The notes under the pieces are model-generated. The model did no database searches, was not told the origin of the DNA, and saw only the letters and a program-made list of their open reading frames with translations. This document shows positions 20,776 through 33,413 of a stretch of 64,000 bases of DNA, piece by piece. A program made the position numbers and the translations under genes. Position 1 is the first letter of the stretch; each line of letters opens with the position of its first letter. Location: NCBI RefSeq assembly GCF_001651805.1, contig NZ_CP015839.1, forward strand, positions 1 through 64,000, read 5' to 3'. This DNA is from Marinobacterium aestuarii. Its GTDB lineage: Bacteria > Pseudomonadota > Gammaproteobacteria > Pseudomonadales > Balneatricaceae.

Positions 20776-21743
20776 TTCGACTCCTCGCAGGCGGCGAGTA
20801 CTTCTGCACGAATATCAGGCGCTGCCAGAGGGAAGCCCAGCGCCTTGCGGGCGTTGAAATAGGCAGCGGCAACGCCACGGGCCAGGGTCCGCACACGCAG
20901 TATGTAGCGCTGACGTTCGGTAACGGACACCGCATGGCGGGCATCCAGCAGGTTGAACGTATGGGATGCCTTGAGTACCTGCTCGTAGGCTGGCAGCGGC
21001 AGCGGTGTTTCCAGCGCCAGCAGCTTGTTGCATTCGCGCTCGTGGAAATCGAAGTTGCCGAACAGGGTATCAACGTCGGCGTGTTCGAAGTTGTAGGTCG
21101 ACTGCTCCACCTCGTTCTGGTGGTAGACGTCGCCGTAGGTCACGACGCTGCCGTCGGGATGACGCGCCCAGACCAGGTCGTAGACGCTGTCGACTTCCTG
21201 CAGGTACATGGCGATGCGCTCGAGACCGTAGGTGATCTCGCCGGTGACCGGATAGCACTCCAGGCCGCCGGCCTGCTGGAAGTAGGTGAACTGTGTCACT
21301 TCCATGCCGTTAAGCCAGACTTCCCAGCCCAGACCCCAGGCGCCGAGGGTGGGCGATTCCCAGTTGTCTTCGACAAAGCGCACGTCGTGCACATTGAGAT
21401 CCAGACCCATGCGTTTCAGCGAGCCCAGGTACAGCTCCTGCAGGTTGTCCGGTGACGGCTTGATGACGACCTGGAACTGGTAGTAATGCTGCAGGCGGTT
21501 GGGGTTTTCGCCATAGCGGCCGTCAGTCGGACGGCGGCTGGGCTGAACGTAGGCGGAGCGCCATGACTCTGGGCCGATGGCACGCAGGAAGGTCGCCGGA
21601 TGGAAGGTGCCGGCACCAACTTCCATATCCAGCGGCTGAATAATTACGCAGCCCTGCTCTGCCCAGTATTGCTGCAAAGCCAGGATCAAACCCTGGAAGG
21701 TGCTGACGTCTGAGGTCACCTTTTCGGTCACGGAGATCACCAT
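20772..21743 (-). CDS. glyQ: Glycine--tRNA ligase alpha subunit
   Basis: The catalytic alpha subunit of glycyl-tRNA synthetase. Conserved text includes [40 protein letters not shown] and [20 protein letters not shown]. The open frame reaches 21992, but the extra N-terminal codons are unlike any GlyQ. I therefore start at ATG 21743 (MVISVTEK), giving 323 residues against about 300-315 in relatives; the ribosome-binding site there is weak. It overlaps glyS by 4 bp. A divergent acyltransferase gene starts about 185 bp upstream. Confidence 0.96.
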   Translation of the reverse strand: MVISVTEKVTSDVSTFQGLILALQQYWAEQGCVIIQPLDMEVGAGTFHPATFLRAIGPESWRSAYVQPSRRPTDGRYGENPNRLQHYYQFQVVIKPSPDNLQELYLGSLKRMGLDLNVHDVRFVEDNWESPTLGAWGLGWEVWLNGMEVTQFTYFQQAGGLECYPVTGEITYGLERIAMYLQEVDSVYDLVWARHPDGSVVTYGDVYHQNEVEQSTYNFEHADVDTLFGNFDFHERECNKLLALETPLPLPAYEQVLKASHTFNLLDARHAVSVTERQRYILRVRTLARGVAAAYFNARKALGFPLAAPDIRAEVLAACEESK

Positions 21744-21928
21744 CTTTAATAGTCGGTTGGCCAAAATTAGAGCGAAATTATACACGAAAAGCGCCGCGTC
21801 CGAGGCGCAGCGCCCTCTGAGTGATTGTGAAAATGCCGGGTTGCAGCCAAAACCGATGAACACTGTCGTCGGTGCCGCAGGCTGCGTGATATTCGATATA
21901 CTGTGCGACTCTGGGAACAACGCTTGGG

Positions 21929-22831
21929 ATGGGCATTGCATTGGACAAAGTAAGAGCTGTTTTAGCCATACTGGTGCTCGGCGTGCTGGCACTGCTGCCG
22001 CTTAAATGGGCCCAGTCTTTGGGCGCCTGGTTTGGTCGCCGGCAACTGAACAAGCCAAACAGCAAACTGGCCGGCAATACGCGGCGCAACATTGCACTGT
22101 GCTTTCCCGAGCTTGATGCCCCGGCGCAGGAAAAACTCATCGCTGCGAGCCTGGCCGAAACCGGTCGTTCCCTGGCCGAGATGGGCATGTCCTGGCTCTG
22201 GTCGCCGCAGCGCAGCCTGAAAAATATTCGTTCGGTTGAGGGCGAAGAGCTGATCATCGAGACCCTGGCCGCGGGCCGGGGCATCATCCTGATTGCACCT
22301 CACCTGGGGAACTGGGAAGTACTGAATCTGTACCTGTCCAAGCGCTATCCGTTTACGGCCATGTACAAGCCACCGCGCCTGAAACTGATGGATGATCTGG
22401 TCAAGCGCATGCGTGCGCGTCTGGGCACGCGCATGGCGCCGGCCAACGCCTCGGGTGTGCGCATGGTCATGAAGGCGCTCAAACGTACAGAGATGGTGGG
22501 TATCCTGCCGGATCAGGAGCCGGATGATCAGAGCGGAGTCTTTGCGCCCTTCTTCGGGGTCGATGCGCTTACCATGAAACTGCTGCCGCAGCTGGCACGG
22601 CAAACCAAGGCCAGGGTTATCTGTGGCTACGCCGAGCGGTTGCCCAAGGGTGAGGGGTTCAAGGTGTATTTTCGCGAAGCCGAGGCCGGGCTGGACAATC
22701 CGGACCTGGTGCAGGCCGCCGCTGCGATGAATCGCTCGGTAGAGGCCTGTGTGCGTGCCCTGCCCAGCCAGTATCAGTGGGAGTACCGTCGTTTCAGCAG
22801 TCGCCCTGCGGGGCAGCCCAAGCGGTACTGA
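21929..22831 (+). CDS. Lipid A biosynthesis (HtrB/LpxL-type) acyltransferase
   Basis: This 300-residue protein is of the LpxL/LpxM late acyltransferase family, which adds secondary acyl chains to lipid A using acyl-ACP at the inner membrane. An N-terminal membrane helix ([19 protein letters not shown]) is followed by the catalytic-type [12 protein letters not shown] block, then [17 protein letters not shown] and [20 protein letters not shown]. The position beside glyQ matches PA0011 (HtrB1) in P. aeruginosa, though the tag gene usually lying between them is here at 52.5 kb. A terminator shared with trkH follows. Confidence 0.92.
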   Translation: MGIALDKVRAVLAILVLGVLALLPLKWAQSLGAWFGRRQLNKPNSKLAGNTRRNIALCFPELDAPAQEKLIAASLAETGRSLAEMGMSWLWSPQRSLKNIRSVEGEELIIETLAAGRGIILIAPHLGNWEVLNLYLSKRYPFTAMYKPPRLKLMDDLVKRMRARLGTRMAPANASGVRMVMKALKRTEMVGILPDQEPDDQSGVFAPFFGVDALTMKLLPQLARQTKARVICGYAERLPKGEGFKVYFREAEAGLDNPDLVQAAAAMNRSVEACVRALPSQYQWEYRRFSSRPAGQPKRY

Positions 22832-22886
22832 TAGGGGCGTAAGGGGGCGGCGTGCGCGGCTTCGAATCTGTTTTTATTGCACTTTG

Positions 22887-22920
22887 AACAACACAGGGGC
22901 CTTGCGGCCCCTGTGTTGTT
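22887..22920. terminator. Bidirectional terminator between the acyltransferase gene and trkH
   Basis: A perfect 15-bp stem (AACAACACAGGGGCC at 22887-22901; GGCCCCTGTGTTGTT at 22906-22920) with a four-base loop lies between convergent genes and abuts the trkH stop codon. T tracts are short on both sides. Confidence 0.85.
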
Positions 22921-24369
22921 TTAGCGGCGCCAGAAGATGGGGGTAAAGAGCACCAGCAGTGTGAAGACCTCAAGACGTCCGAGTAGCATGGCAAAGCACA
23001 GGATCCATTTGGCGGTGTCGTTGAGGCCGCCAAAATGCACCGAAACATCCCCCAGACCCGGGCCCAGGTTGTTCAGCGTGGCGCCCACCGCCGACCAGGC
23101 GGTGACCTGATCCAGTCCTGTGCCCAGTAGCGCCAGGAGCATCAGTACAAATACCAGCAGGTAGACTGAGAAAAATCCCCAGACAGCTTCCAGCACCCGG
23201 TCAGAGATGGGCCTGTTGCCCACCTTGACCGAGATGATTGCGCTGGGGTGTACCAGGCGCTGAATTTCGCGGTAACCCTGCTTGAGGATCAGCAGGATGC
23301 GGATAACCTTCATGCCGCCGCCGGTGGACGCCGCACAGCCGCCGACGAAGGCGGTAATGAAGAGCAGAAACGGCAGCATGACCGGCCAGTTGGCGAAGTC
23401 CGCGGTGGAGAAACCGGTGGTTGTGGCAATGGATACGACCATAAATACCGCCCGGCGCAGGGCTTCGTTAACGGCGTAGGTTTGCGTCAGCGCCAGTACC
23501 ATAAAGGTGATCAGGGCGGTGCCGCCGAGCAGCGTCAGGTAGAAGCGAAACTCCGGATCCTGGAAGTAATGACGGATCGAGCGCTGGCGCCAGGCGAAAA
23601 AGTGCAGGCCGAAGTTGACCCCCGACAGGAGCATGAAAAAGATCGCGATGCCTTCGATCAGCGGGCTGTCGAAGTAGCCAATGCTGGCGTCATGGGTCGA
23701 GAAGCCGCCGATGGCGACGGTCGAGAAACTGTGGGCAATGGCATCGAAGGGGGTCATGCCCGCCAGCCAGTAACCCAGCGCACAGGCGATCGTCAGCGAC
23801 AGGTAGATATACCAGAGGGCCTTGGCTGTTTCGGTGATGCGCGGGGTGAGTTTCGAGTCCTTTACAGGCCCAGGCGTTTCGGCCCGGTACAGCTGCATGC
23901 CACCGATGCCCAGCATTGGCAGTATCGCCACGGCCAGCACTATGATCCCCATGCCGCCCAGCCACTGCAGCTGCTGGCGGTAAAACAGAATCGAGGGGGG
24001 CAGCCAGTCGATGCCGGTCATCACTGTGGCGCCGGTGGTGGTGAGCCCCGAGACGGACTCGAATACCGCGTCCACAACACGCAAATGCGGGTAGTCCGCC
24101 AGCATCAGGGGGACGGCCCCGAACAGCCCCAGCACTGTCCAGAACAGTACTGTTATCAGAAAACCGTCGCGGGTGCGCAAGTCCTCCCGCACGCGGTGTA
24201 CCGGCAGCCAGAGAAAGAAGCCGGTGAGCAGTGTAATGGCAAAGCCTGCCACGAAGGACTGGTGTGCCCCATCCTCGTAGATATAGGACACCAGTAGCGC
24301 AGGCAGCATGGTGATGCTGAATATCATCAGCAGAATGCCGAGAATTTTTAGAATGACTCTATAGCGCAT
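22921..24369 (-). CDS. trkH: Trk potassium uptake membrane protein TrkH
   Basis: The ion-conducting subunit of the Trk system for K+ uptake. The 482-residue protein has the multiple helices and pore loops of the family: SVSGLTTTGATVMTGIDWLP (first selectivity-filter region), AHSFSTVAIGGFSTHDASIG (second), SIATTTGFSTADFANWP (third) and SAVGATLNNLGPGLGDVSVH (fourth). Its partner trkA lies 14 bp upstream in the same orientation. In P. aeruginosa trkH is elsewhere, so this pairing differs from the otherwise conserved local order. Confidence 0.97.
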   Translation of the reverse strand: MRYRVILKILGILLMIFSITMLPALLVSYIYEDGAHQSFVAGFAITLLTGFFLWLPVHRVREDLRTRDGFLITVLFWTVLGLFGAVPLMLADYPHLRVVDAVFESVSGLTTTGATVMTGIDWLPPSILFYRQQLQWLGGMGIIVLAVAILPMLGIGGMQLYRAETPGPVKDSKLTPRITETAKALWYIYLSLTIACALGYWLAGMTPFDAIAHSFSTVAIGGFSTHDASIGYFDSPLIEGIAIFFMLLSGVNFGLHFFAWRQRSIRHYFQDPEFRFYLTLLGGTALITFMVLALTQTYAVNEALRRAVFMVVSIATTTGFSTADFANWPVMLPFLLFITAFVGGCAASTGGGMKVIRILLILKQGYREIQRLVHPSAIISVKVGNRPISDRVLEAVWGFFSVYLLVFVLMLLALLGTGLDQVTAWSAVGATLNNLGPGLGDVSVHFGGLNDTAKWILCFAMLLGRLEVFTLLVLFTPIFWRR

Positions 24370-24383
24370 AGGGTGCTAGCCGC

Positions 24384-25760
24384 TCAGAAAAAGGCGAGAC
24401 CAACCTGGAACAAGCGCTCAACGTCGCGGATACGGCGCTTGTCTACCAGGAACAGGATGACGTGGTCGCCATTCTCGATCACGACATCATCGTGGGCGAT
24501 CAGAACCTCGTCGTTTCGGATGATGGCGCCTATGGTCGTGCCGGGGGGCAGATCTATATCCTCGATGGCCCGCCCCACCACCTTGGAGCTGCGTCTGTCA
24601 CCATGGGCGACGGCCTCAATGGCTTCGGCGGCGCCGCGACGCAGCGAGTGCACGGCGGCCACATCGCCGCGGCGAACGTGGGTCAAGAGCGCGCTTATGG
24701 TGGTTTGCTGCGGTGAAATGGCGATGTCGATCACGCCGCCCTGCACCAGATCAACATAGGCCGGGTTGTTGATCAGCGTCATCACGGTACGGGCGCCCAG
24801 GCGCTTGGCCAGCATCGAGGCCATGATATTGGCTTCGTCATCGTTGGTCAGCGCCAGGAAAACATCGGTGTCTTCGATGTTTTCCTCGATCAGCAGATCG
24901 CGATCCGAGGCACTGCCGTGCAGGACTATAGTGTTCTCGAGGGTCTTGGCCAGGGTGTTGCAGCGCTGAATACCGCGCTCGATGATTTTGACCTGGAACT
25001 GGTTTTCGATATTGGCGGCCAGGCGGGCACCTATATTGCCGCCGCCGGCAATGATCAGGCGCTTGTAGGGATTGTCGAGCCGGCGCAGTTCGCTCATCAC
25101 GGAACGGATGTCTCGCTTGGCGGCGATAAAGAACACCTCGTCGTCGGCCTCGATCACCGTATTGCCCTGGGGGATAATCGGCCTGTCCTGGCGGAAAATC
25201 GCGGCCACACGGGTATCCACGGCGGGCATGTGGGTGCGCAGGTAGGATATTTCGCGCCCGACCAGCGGGCCGCCGTAATAAGCTTTTACCGCCACGAGCT
25301 GGGCCTGGCCTTCGGCAAAGTCCAGCACCTGCAGTGCGCCCGGGTGCTGAATGAGGCGCTGAATATGCTGGGTCACCAGCTGTTCCGGGCTGATCAGAAC
25401 ATCCACCGGGATGGCCTGGTTCTTGAAAATTTCCCCTTCCTTGCGCAGGTAGTCGTGCTCACGCACGCGGGCAATCTTGGTCGGGGTATTGAACAGGGTG
25501 TGGGCCAGCTGGCAGGCGATCATATTGACTTCGTCACTGTTGGTGACGGCGATCAGCATGTCTGCATCCCGGGCGCCTGCGCGCTCCAGCACGCTGGGGT
25601 AGGAGGCCTTGCCTTCGATGGTGCGGATATCGAGCCGATCCTGCAGTTCGCGCAGGCGCGCGCTGTCGGTATCAACAATGGTGATATCGTTGGCTTCAAT
25701 GGCAAGGTTTTCTGCCAGAGTGCCGCCGACCTGGCCGGCTCCCAGTAGGATGATTTTCAT
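24384..25760 (-). CDS. trkA: Trk potassium channel regulatory protein TrkA
   Basis: A cytoplasmic 458-residue protein with two RCK units. Each has a Rossmann NAD-binding start: [20 protein letters not shown] at 1-20 and [20 protein letters not shown] near 232-251, followed by TrkA-C domains. It binds nucleotides and gates TrkH. It leads the operon trkA-trkH and starts 22 bp after rsmB, matching the rsmB-trkA order of Pseudomonas. Confidence 0.97.
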   Translation of the reverse strand: MKIILLGAGQVGGTLAENLAIEANDITIVDTDSARLRELQDRLDIRTIEGKASYPSVLERAGARDADMLIAVTNSDEVNMIACQLAHTLFNTPTKIARVREHDYLRKEGEIFKNQAIPVDVLISPEQLVTQHIQRLIQHPGALQVLDFAEGQAQLVAVKAYYGGPLVGREISYLRTHMPAVDTRVAAIFRQDRPIIPQGNTVIEADDEVFFIAAKRDIRSVMSELRRLDNPYKRLIIAGGGNIGARLAANIENQFQVKIIERGIQRCNTLAKTLENTIVLHGSASDRDLLIEENIEDTDVFLALTNDDEANIMASMLAKRLGARTVMTLINNPAYVDLVQGGVIDIAISPQQTTISALLTHVRRGDVAAVHSLRRGAAEAIEAVAHGDRRSSKVVGRAIEDIDLPPGTTIGAIIRNDEVLIAHDDVVIENGDHVILFLVDKRRIRDVERLFQVGLAFF

Positions 25761-25782
25761 AGGTCAGCGGGGCCTGCCCTGA

Positions 25783-27081
25783 TCAGTTGGCGGGTTTTTC
25801 AAGTACAGCGTAGTAAAAACCATCGTGTCCATCTTGCTGCGGGAACAGCTGGCGCCCCAGTGGCCGTGCATGGCCCCAGTCCGCTTCTATGGGCAGGTGG
25901 CGAACATCCGGCTGCGCCTTGATGAAGCGGGCGAGCAAGCGCTCGTTTTCCTGCGGGAAGACAGAACAGGTGGCGTAGAGCAGCTTGCCGCCCGGGCTGA
26001 GCATGTGCCAGCAGTTGCGCAGAATGCTCAGCTGCAGATCCGCCAGGCGCTTCAGATCTTCGTTGCGGCGCAGGTACTTGATGTCCGGGTGACGCCGGAT
26101 GACACCGGTGGCGCTGCAGGGGGCATCAATCAGGATGCGGTCATAACTCTCTCCGTCCCACCATTTTTCGCTGGCGGCATCACCCAGGGTGACGGTGCAG
26201 CTCAGCTTGAGGCGCTGCAGATTCTGCTGAATGCGTTCGGCACGGCGTGAATCGAGCTCAACCGCTTCCACGCTGGCAAGACCGGGTTCGTGTTCCAGCA
26301 GATGACACAGCTTGCCGCCGGGTGCGGCGCAGGCATCCAGTACCCGTTGGCCGGGCTTGAGGTCGAGCAAGGGGGCCGACAGCTGTGCGGCTTCGTCCTG
26401 CACGCTGACCAGGCCATCAGCAAAGCCCGGCAGCTCGGTGACATCACAGGGCTGGTTGAGGTAGATGGCGGTTTCGGCGAAGGCCCCGGGTGTTGCCTCA
26501 ATGCCGGCGATATAGAGCTGCTCGAGATAGGCTTCGCGCGTACTGAGCCTGGTATTGAGGCGCAGTGTCATGGGCGCGGGCTGGTCGTTGGCCAGCATGA
26601 TCTGGGGCCAGTGGTCGGGCCAGTTCTGCTGCAGCTTGCCAATCATCCAGTCGGGATGGTTGTACTGCAGGCGCGGGTTGTCGCCCAGGGTTTCCATGAT
26701 GCTGTCACGCTCGCGCTGGAAGCGGCGCAACACGGCGTTGACCAGACCGCGGGCCCAGTTCTTGTTCAGATCTTCGGTGGCATCGACGGTTTCGCTGATG
26801 GCGGCGTGGTCGGCAATGCGGGTCTGGTCGAGCTGGTAGAGCCCAAGCAGCACCAGTGCCTGCAGATCTGCATCCTTGTCGCGAAATGGCTTTTGCAGCA
26901 GGTGCTCGGCGATCAGGGCAAGTCTGGGCTCGAAACGCATGGTGCCGTAGCACAGTTGCTGCAGTAGCGCGCGGTCCCGCGGAACGCAGGTGTAGAGAGA
27001 GGTTGGAAGCGTTGCACTGAGAGAGCCGCGGTGCAGCAGCAGGGGGGCCAGTGTCTGGGCGGCCAGTGTTCTAAGGTTCAT
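25783..27081 (-). CDS. rsmB: 16S rRNA m5C967 methyltransferase RsmB
   Basis: RsmB (Sun/Fmu) methylates C967 of 16S rRNA using SAM. The 432-residue protein has a NusB-like N-terminal half and a Rossmann C-terminal half with DLKPGQRVLDACAAPGGKLC (SAM binding), ILIDAPCSATGVIRRHPDIK and LLYATCSVFPQENE, which hold the two catalytic cysteines. Its start overlaps the fmt stop by 4 bp (ATGA). Confidence 0.97.
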   Translation of the reverse strand: MNLRTLAAQTLAPLLLHRGSLSATLPTSLYTCVPRDRALLQQLCYGTMRFEPRLALIAEHLLQKPFRDKDADLQALVLLGLYQLDQTRIADHAAISETVDATEDLNKNWARGLVNAVLRRFQRERDSIMETLGDNPRLQYNHPDWMIGKLQQNWPDHWPQIMLANDQPAPMTLRLNTRLSTREAYLEQLYIAGIEATPGAFAETAIYLNQPCDVTELPGFADGLVSVQDEAAQLSAPLLDLKPGQRVLDACAAPGGKLCHLLEHEPGLASVEAVELDSRRAERIQQNLQRLKLSCTVTLGDAASEKWWDGESYDRILIDAPCSATGVIRRHPDIKYLRRNEDLKRLADLQLSILRNCWHMLSPGGKLLYATCSVFPQENERLLARFIKAQPDVRHLPIEADWGHARPLGRQLFPQQDGHDGFYYAVLEKPAN

Positions 27082-28043
27082 GCGGCTCCAAGCCTCGTGC
27101 CCAGGCGGAAGGTCTCACGCCTGGAATTCATAATGTCTGCGCTGTTGAGCGGGGTTCCGCCGGGCAATTGCAGTCGTGTAATGCGAAGGGTGCCCTGTCC
27201 ACAGGCGATGCAAATGCCATCCTTGTCTGCCGCGATCACAGTGCCGGGTAAGGCGTCACTGCTGCAGCTCTGGGTATTGTTCTGCGCACTGGCGGCCCAG
27301 ATGCGCAGGGTTGTGCCCTCGAGCTGGGTGAAGGCGACCGGCCAGGGCGACAGGCCGCGAACCTGGCGCGCGAGGTAGTCTGCGCTTTGCTGCCAGTCGA
27401 TGTTGCCTTCCTGCTTTTCAAGCTTGTGGGCGTAACAGGCCTGATCGTTGTTCTGCACTTCCCTGCTGATGCTGCCATCCTCGATTGCCGCGAGGCTTTG
27501 CGTCAGGGTGCTGGCACCGAGCGCCGCCAAGCGGTCATGCAGTGCGCCGCTGTTGTCGTCGGACAGAATCGGACACTGGGTCTTGAGCAGCATGTCGCCG
27601 GTATCCAGGCCCACATCCATCTGCATGATGGTGATGCCGGTGTCGCTGTCACCGGCCAGCAGTGCCCGGTGTATGGGCGCGGCACCGCGCCAGCGTGGCA
27701 GCAGCGAGGCGTGCACATTAATGCAGCCAAGCCGTGGTATCTCCAGCACCACTTTGGGCAACAGCAGACCATAGGCGGCCACGACCATCAGGTCGGGTTT
27801 GAGTGTGGCCAGTTCCTGCTGCGCGTCTGCATCTTTGAGCGAAAGCGGCTGGTAAACCTCTATACCCTGCTCCAGCGCAAGCCTCTTGACGGGACTTGGA
27901 GTCAGCTTGCGGCCACGTCCCGCGGGACGGTCGGGCTGGGTATAGACGGCGATAATCTTATGGTGGGTGTCAAACAGGGCCTGCAGGCTGGCTGCGGCAA
28001 AGTCGGGTGTGCCGGCGAAGACAATTCTCAGCGGCTCGGGCAT
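27078..28043 (-). CDS. fmt: Methionyl-tRNA formyltransferase
   Basis: Fmt formylates initiator Met-tRNA with 10-formyl-THF. I start at ATG 28043 (MPEPLRIVFAGTPDFAAASL), which has GGGAG upstream, rather than the longer frame to 28106; this gives 321 residues. Conserved elements include the SLLPRWRGAAPIHRALLAGD block with the catalytic His/Asn region and MDVGLDTGDML. It is in the operon def-fmt-rsmB-trkA-trkH, so translation start processing and K+ uptake genes are probably transcribed together. Confidence 0.97.
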   Translation of the reverse strand: MPEPLRIVFAGTPDFAAASLQALFDTHHKIIAVYTQPDRPAGRGRKLTPSPVKRLALEQGIEVYQPLSLKDADAQQELATLKPDLMVVAAYGLLLPKVVLEIPRLGCINVHASLLPRWRGAAPIHRALLAGDSDTGITIMQMDVGLDTGDMLLKTQCPILSDDNSGALHDRLAALGASTLTQSLAAIEDGSISREVQNNDQACYAHKLEKQEGNIDWQQSADYLARQVRGLSPWPVAFTQLEGTTLRIWAASAQNNTQSCSSDALPGTVIAADKDGICIACGQGTLRITRLQLPGGTPLNSADIMNSRRETFRLGTRLGAA

Positions 28044-28120
28044 CGGGGGGCTCCCTTGTGAAATCGATCTGCAGGGGGCCTCTGGGCCCGCCTGCAAGTC
28101 TTGCAAACGCCAGCGGCGGA

Positions 28121-28639
28121 TTAGACCGGCTGGCCTTCTTCCAGACGGTGTTTCTTTTCCAGCTTGCTGCGAATCCGGGTGCGCTTGAGCGGCGACAGGT
28201 AATCGACAAACAGCTTGCCATCGAGGTGATCGATTTCATGCTGAATGCAGACAGCCAGCAGGTCGCGGGCTTCGAAATCGAGAGGGTTGCCATCACGATC
28301 CAGCGCCTTGACGCGGATATGGTTGGGCCTTTCGACATTTTCATAGAAGCCGGGCACGGACAGGCAGCCTTCCTGCATGCGCTCAAGTTCTTTATCGAGT
28401 ACTTCGAAGGTAGGGTTGATCAGCACCAGGGGCGCATCGCTCTCGTCGGAAACATCAAGGGTGATGATGCGCTGATGCACATTAACCTGGGTGGCCGCCA
28501 GGCCAATACCCGGTGCGTCGTACATGGTTTCGAACATGTCGTCGATTAACTGACGAGTATTCTCAGTAACCGTTTCGACGGATTCTGCTATGGTACGCAG
28601 ACGCGGGTCCGGAAATTCGAGGATCGGTAGTTTGGCCAT
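28121..28639 (-). CDS. def: Peptide deformylase
   Basis: Removes the formyl group from new proteins. The 172-residue protein shows all three metal-site motifs: [16 protein letters not shown] (metal Cys) and QHEIDHLDG (two metal His and the catalytic Glu). It is the first gene of a minus-strand operon and is divergent from the LysM gene at 28.8 kb, with the promoters in the 160-bp gap. Confidence 0.98.
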   Translation of the reverse strand: MAKLPILEFPDPRLRTIAESVETVTENTRQLIDDMFETMYDAPGIGLAATQVNVHQRIITLDVSDESDAPLVLINPTFEVLDKELERMQEGCLSVPGFYENVERPNHIRVKALDRDGNPLDFEARDLLAVCIQHEIDHLDGKLFVDYLSPLKRTRIRSKLEKKHRLEEGQPV

Positions 28640-28798
28640 GAGGTCCGATAATTACTAGGGTTCAAAGTGAGCCGTGAATGGCGAAATTCAGCTATCAGCC
28701 TATTATACTGATATCGCTGCTCATTGCATTGCGCCTTATATTATCGGCCACGCTGGAAAAGCGACGCTTCTGGGGTAGTTCTAACAAGGGATTTGGGT

Positions 28799-29833
28799 AT
28801 GAAGAAACTGCTGTGCGGACTGCTTACCTGTCTGCTGCTTCTCACCGTTTCGGTTGCCAATGCCGAAGTACGAAAAGACAGAATTCAGCTGCGTGAAAAT
28901 TATCCAACAGAATATGTCGTCGTAAAGGGCGACACTCTCTGGGATATTTCTGGTCGCTTTCTGCAACATCCCTGGCAATGGCCAGATGTTTGGGACGTAA
29001 ACCCGCAAATCTATAATCCGCATCTGATTTATCCGGGCGATATTATCTATCTGAGCTGGATAAACGGTCAGCCGCGCCTGTCGTTGCGCCCGGGTGGTAC
29101 CCGGCTGAGTCCCAAGGCACGGGTCTCGCCACTGGATGATGCGATTCCGGCCATTCCGCTGAAAGACATTATCGCTTTCCTGTCTGACCACCTGGTGGCC
29201 GACGAGGATCTGCTGAACAATGCGCCTTATGTCGTCGGTGGCCGTAATGATCGGATACTTGCCGGTGCCGGCGATCGCGTTTATGCCCGCGGCGAGCTGA
29301 AATCCGATGAGCGGCTACAGGCGCTGTATCGTCCGGCTACCGAATATCGCGACCCTGTGACCGGCGAATTCCTGGGCTATGAAATGCTCAAGATCGCCGA
29401 TACCGCGATTCCGGCCCAGGAGAAGGACATCATCACGCTGGATCTGCGCAAGACCCGTGAGGAAGTTCGTTTGCTGGACCGCGTGTTGCCCATTGAGGAA
29501 AGCCGCATCCAGTCGCTGTTTCAGCCTTCAGCGGTGCCAGAAGGCACTGAAGGTCTGATCCTCTCGGTACTCGGCGGAGTAGCCAAGATTGGCCAGTTCA
29601 ACGCCGTTGCCGTCAATGTTGGCGCGCGGGACTCGGTGGAAGCGGGTAATGTCATGTCGATCTACCGTACCGGCGAGAAGGTACGGGATCCGGTTACCGG
29701 CGAGCGCATAGCTCTGCCGGACGAGCGTGCCGGTCTGCTGATGCTGTTCAAGGTCTTTGACAAGGTCAGCTACGGCCTGGTGCTCAACGCCAGCAACGTG
29801 ATGTCGGTGGGCGACAAGGTCTTCGAACCCTGA
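28799..29833 (+). CDS. tsaP: LysM peptidoglycan-binding protein, TsaP-like
   Basis: A 344-residue exported protein: signal peptide MKKLLCGLLTCLLLLTVSVA ending NA-E, then a LysM domain at about 38-85 (VVKGDTLWDISGRFLQHPWQ ... IYPGDIIYL), and a C-terminal beta-rich part. The gene lies between def and dprA exactly as PA0020 (TsaP) in P. aeruginosa, a peptidoglycan anchor for the type IV pilus secretin; length is also similar. Function by synteny is likely but the window has no pilus genes to confirm it. I use ATG 28799 because the upstream extension is not signal-like. Confidence 0.85.
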   Translation: MKKLLCGLLTCLLLLTVSVANAEVRKDRIQLRENYPTEYVVVKGDTLWDISGRFLQHPWQWPDVWDVNPQIYNPHLIYPGDIIYLSWINGQPRLSLRPGGTRLSPKARVSPLDDAIPAIPLKDIIAFLSDHLVADEDLLNNAPYVVGGRNDRILAGAGDRVYARGELKSDERLQALYRPATEYRDPVTGEFLGYEMLKIADTAIPAQEKDIITLDLRKTREEVRLLDRVLPIEESRIQSLFQPSAVPEGTEGLILSVLGGVAKIGQFNAVAVNVGARDSVEAGNVMSIYRTGEKVRDPVTGERIALPDERAGLLMLFKVFDKVSYGLVLNASNVMSVGDKVFEP

Positions 29834-29847
29834 TTCAGGAATAATCT

Positions 29848-30972
29848 ATGGGCAGCAATCCAAGGGACTGGATTGCTGCAAGCCTCCTGCCCGGAGTCGG
29901 CCCCATAGGGCTTAAAAGGCTTGCGGTAGCCGGTATTTCCCCTTCCCAACTCTTCTTGCATAACCCCGAGGCGCTGCGCCTTGTCGGGGCCCGTACCGCC
30001 ACGCTGCGGGCGATGGAATCCCTGGATTACAGCAACAGCCCCCTGTTCGAGCGCCTGGAGAGCTGCCTGGCATGGCTCGAAGATGGCGACGCCTGCTGCC
30101 TTACGCTTGATCACACAGAATACCCTGCCCTGTTGCTGGAAATTCCGGACCCGCCGCCCTTGCTGTTTGTACGGGGTGATGTCGGCTGTCTGGCGATGCC
30201 ACAGATGGCACTGGTGGGCAGTCGCCATGCTAGCCGCTCTGGTGTTGCCAATGCCTACAAGTTCAGCGCCGCACTGAGCGAGGCTGGCATGGTTGTAACC
30301 AGCGGCCTGGCGCTGGGTATCGACGGCGCTGCACACCAGGGCGCCGTCGATCGGCAAGGCGCCAGCATCGCCGTGTTCGGTACCGGGCTGGATGAGGTCT
30401 ATCCGCGGCGGCATACGGCTCTGGCGCAGCGCATTCTGGATACCGGCGGTGCCTGGGTGTCCGAGTTCCTGCCGGGCAGTCGGCCCCTTCCTGCCAACTT
30501 CCCCAAACGCAATCGCATTATCAGCGGCCTCAGTGCCGGTGTGCTTGTGATTGAGGCGGCGCCACGCAGTGGCTCCCTGATCACGGCCCGCATGGCGCTG
30601 GAGCAGGGGCGCGAGGTGTTCGCCATCCCAGGCAGTATTCAGAATCCCGCCGCCCATGGTTGTCATCAGCTCATCCGTGAAGGTGCGGTGCTGGTTGAAA
30701 CCGTGGCTCATGTACTGGAACCCCTGGCTGCATTGCTGGGATTCTACGCCGCTCAGAGCAGCAGTCCTGCCCCTGTTCCTGCCCTGGCGTTGCCTGCGGC
30801 CGAGGCGCAATTGCTGGAAAAAATGGGGTATGATATCGCCGATATTGACCAGCTGGTGGCCTTGACGGGCCTGCCAACACCGCAGTTAATGCCGTTACTG
30901 GTTTCTCTGGAATTGAAAGGCGTTATCGAGCCGGTAGCGGGGGGTTACCTCCGCTGCTCGTCCGATACCTAA
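29848..30972 (+). CDS. dprA: DNA processing protein DprA
   Basis: DprA binds incoming single-stranded DNA in natural transformation and loads RecA. The 374-residue protein has an N-terminal helical SAM-like region, the Rossmann core with VGSRHASRSGVANAYKFSAA, SGLALGIDGAAHQGAV, FGTGLDEVYPRRH and SEFLPGSRPLPANFPKRNRI, and a C-terminal winged-helix DML1-like domain. It starts 14 bp after the TsaP-like gene; pilus and DNA-uptake functions fit together. Confidence 0.96.
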   Translation: MGSNPRDWIAASLLPGVGPIGLKRLAVAGISPSQLFLHNPEALRLVGARTATLRAMESLDYSNSPLFERLESCLAWLEDGDACCLTLDHTEYPALLLEIPDPPPLLFVRGDVGCLAMPQMALVGSRHASRSGVANAYKFSAALSEAGMVVTSGLALGIDGAAHQGAVDRQGASIAVFGTGLDEVYPRRHTALAQRILDTGGAWVSEFLPGSRPLPANFPKRNRIISGLSAGVLVIEAAPRSGSLITARMALEQGREVFAIPGSIQNPAAHGCHQLIREGAVLVETVAHVLEPLAALLGFYAAQSSSPAPVPALALPAAEAQLLEKMGYDIADIDQLVALTGLPTPQLMPLLVSLELKGVIEPVAGGYLRCSSDT

Positions 30973-30990
30973 ATCGCTCAGGTAATACTC

Positions 30991-33313
<2,323 letters not shown>

Positions 33314-33413
33314 TTAAAAAACGATAAGCAAGGCACGGATAGAGGCCCGCTGCCTTGCAAGCCGACCCCGCCGGAAGGTATAACAACTAGAAATGCCCCG
33401 GTGGAGTTGTTGC

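Noticed and set aside
20772-21992. Long N-terminal extension of glyQ to 21992
   Set aside because: The extra 83 residues have no counterpart in GlyQ proteins and overlap the divergent acyltransferase gene; ATG 21743 gives the normal length.
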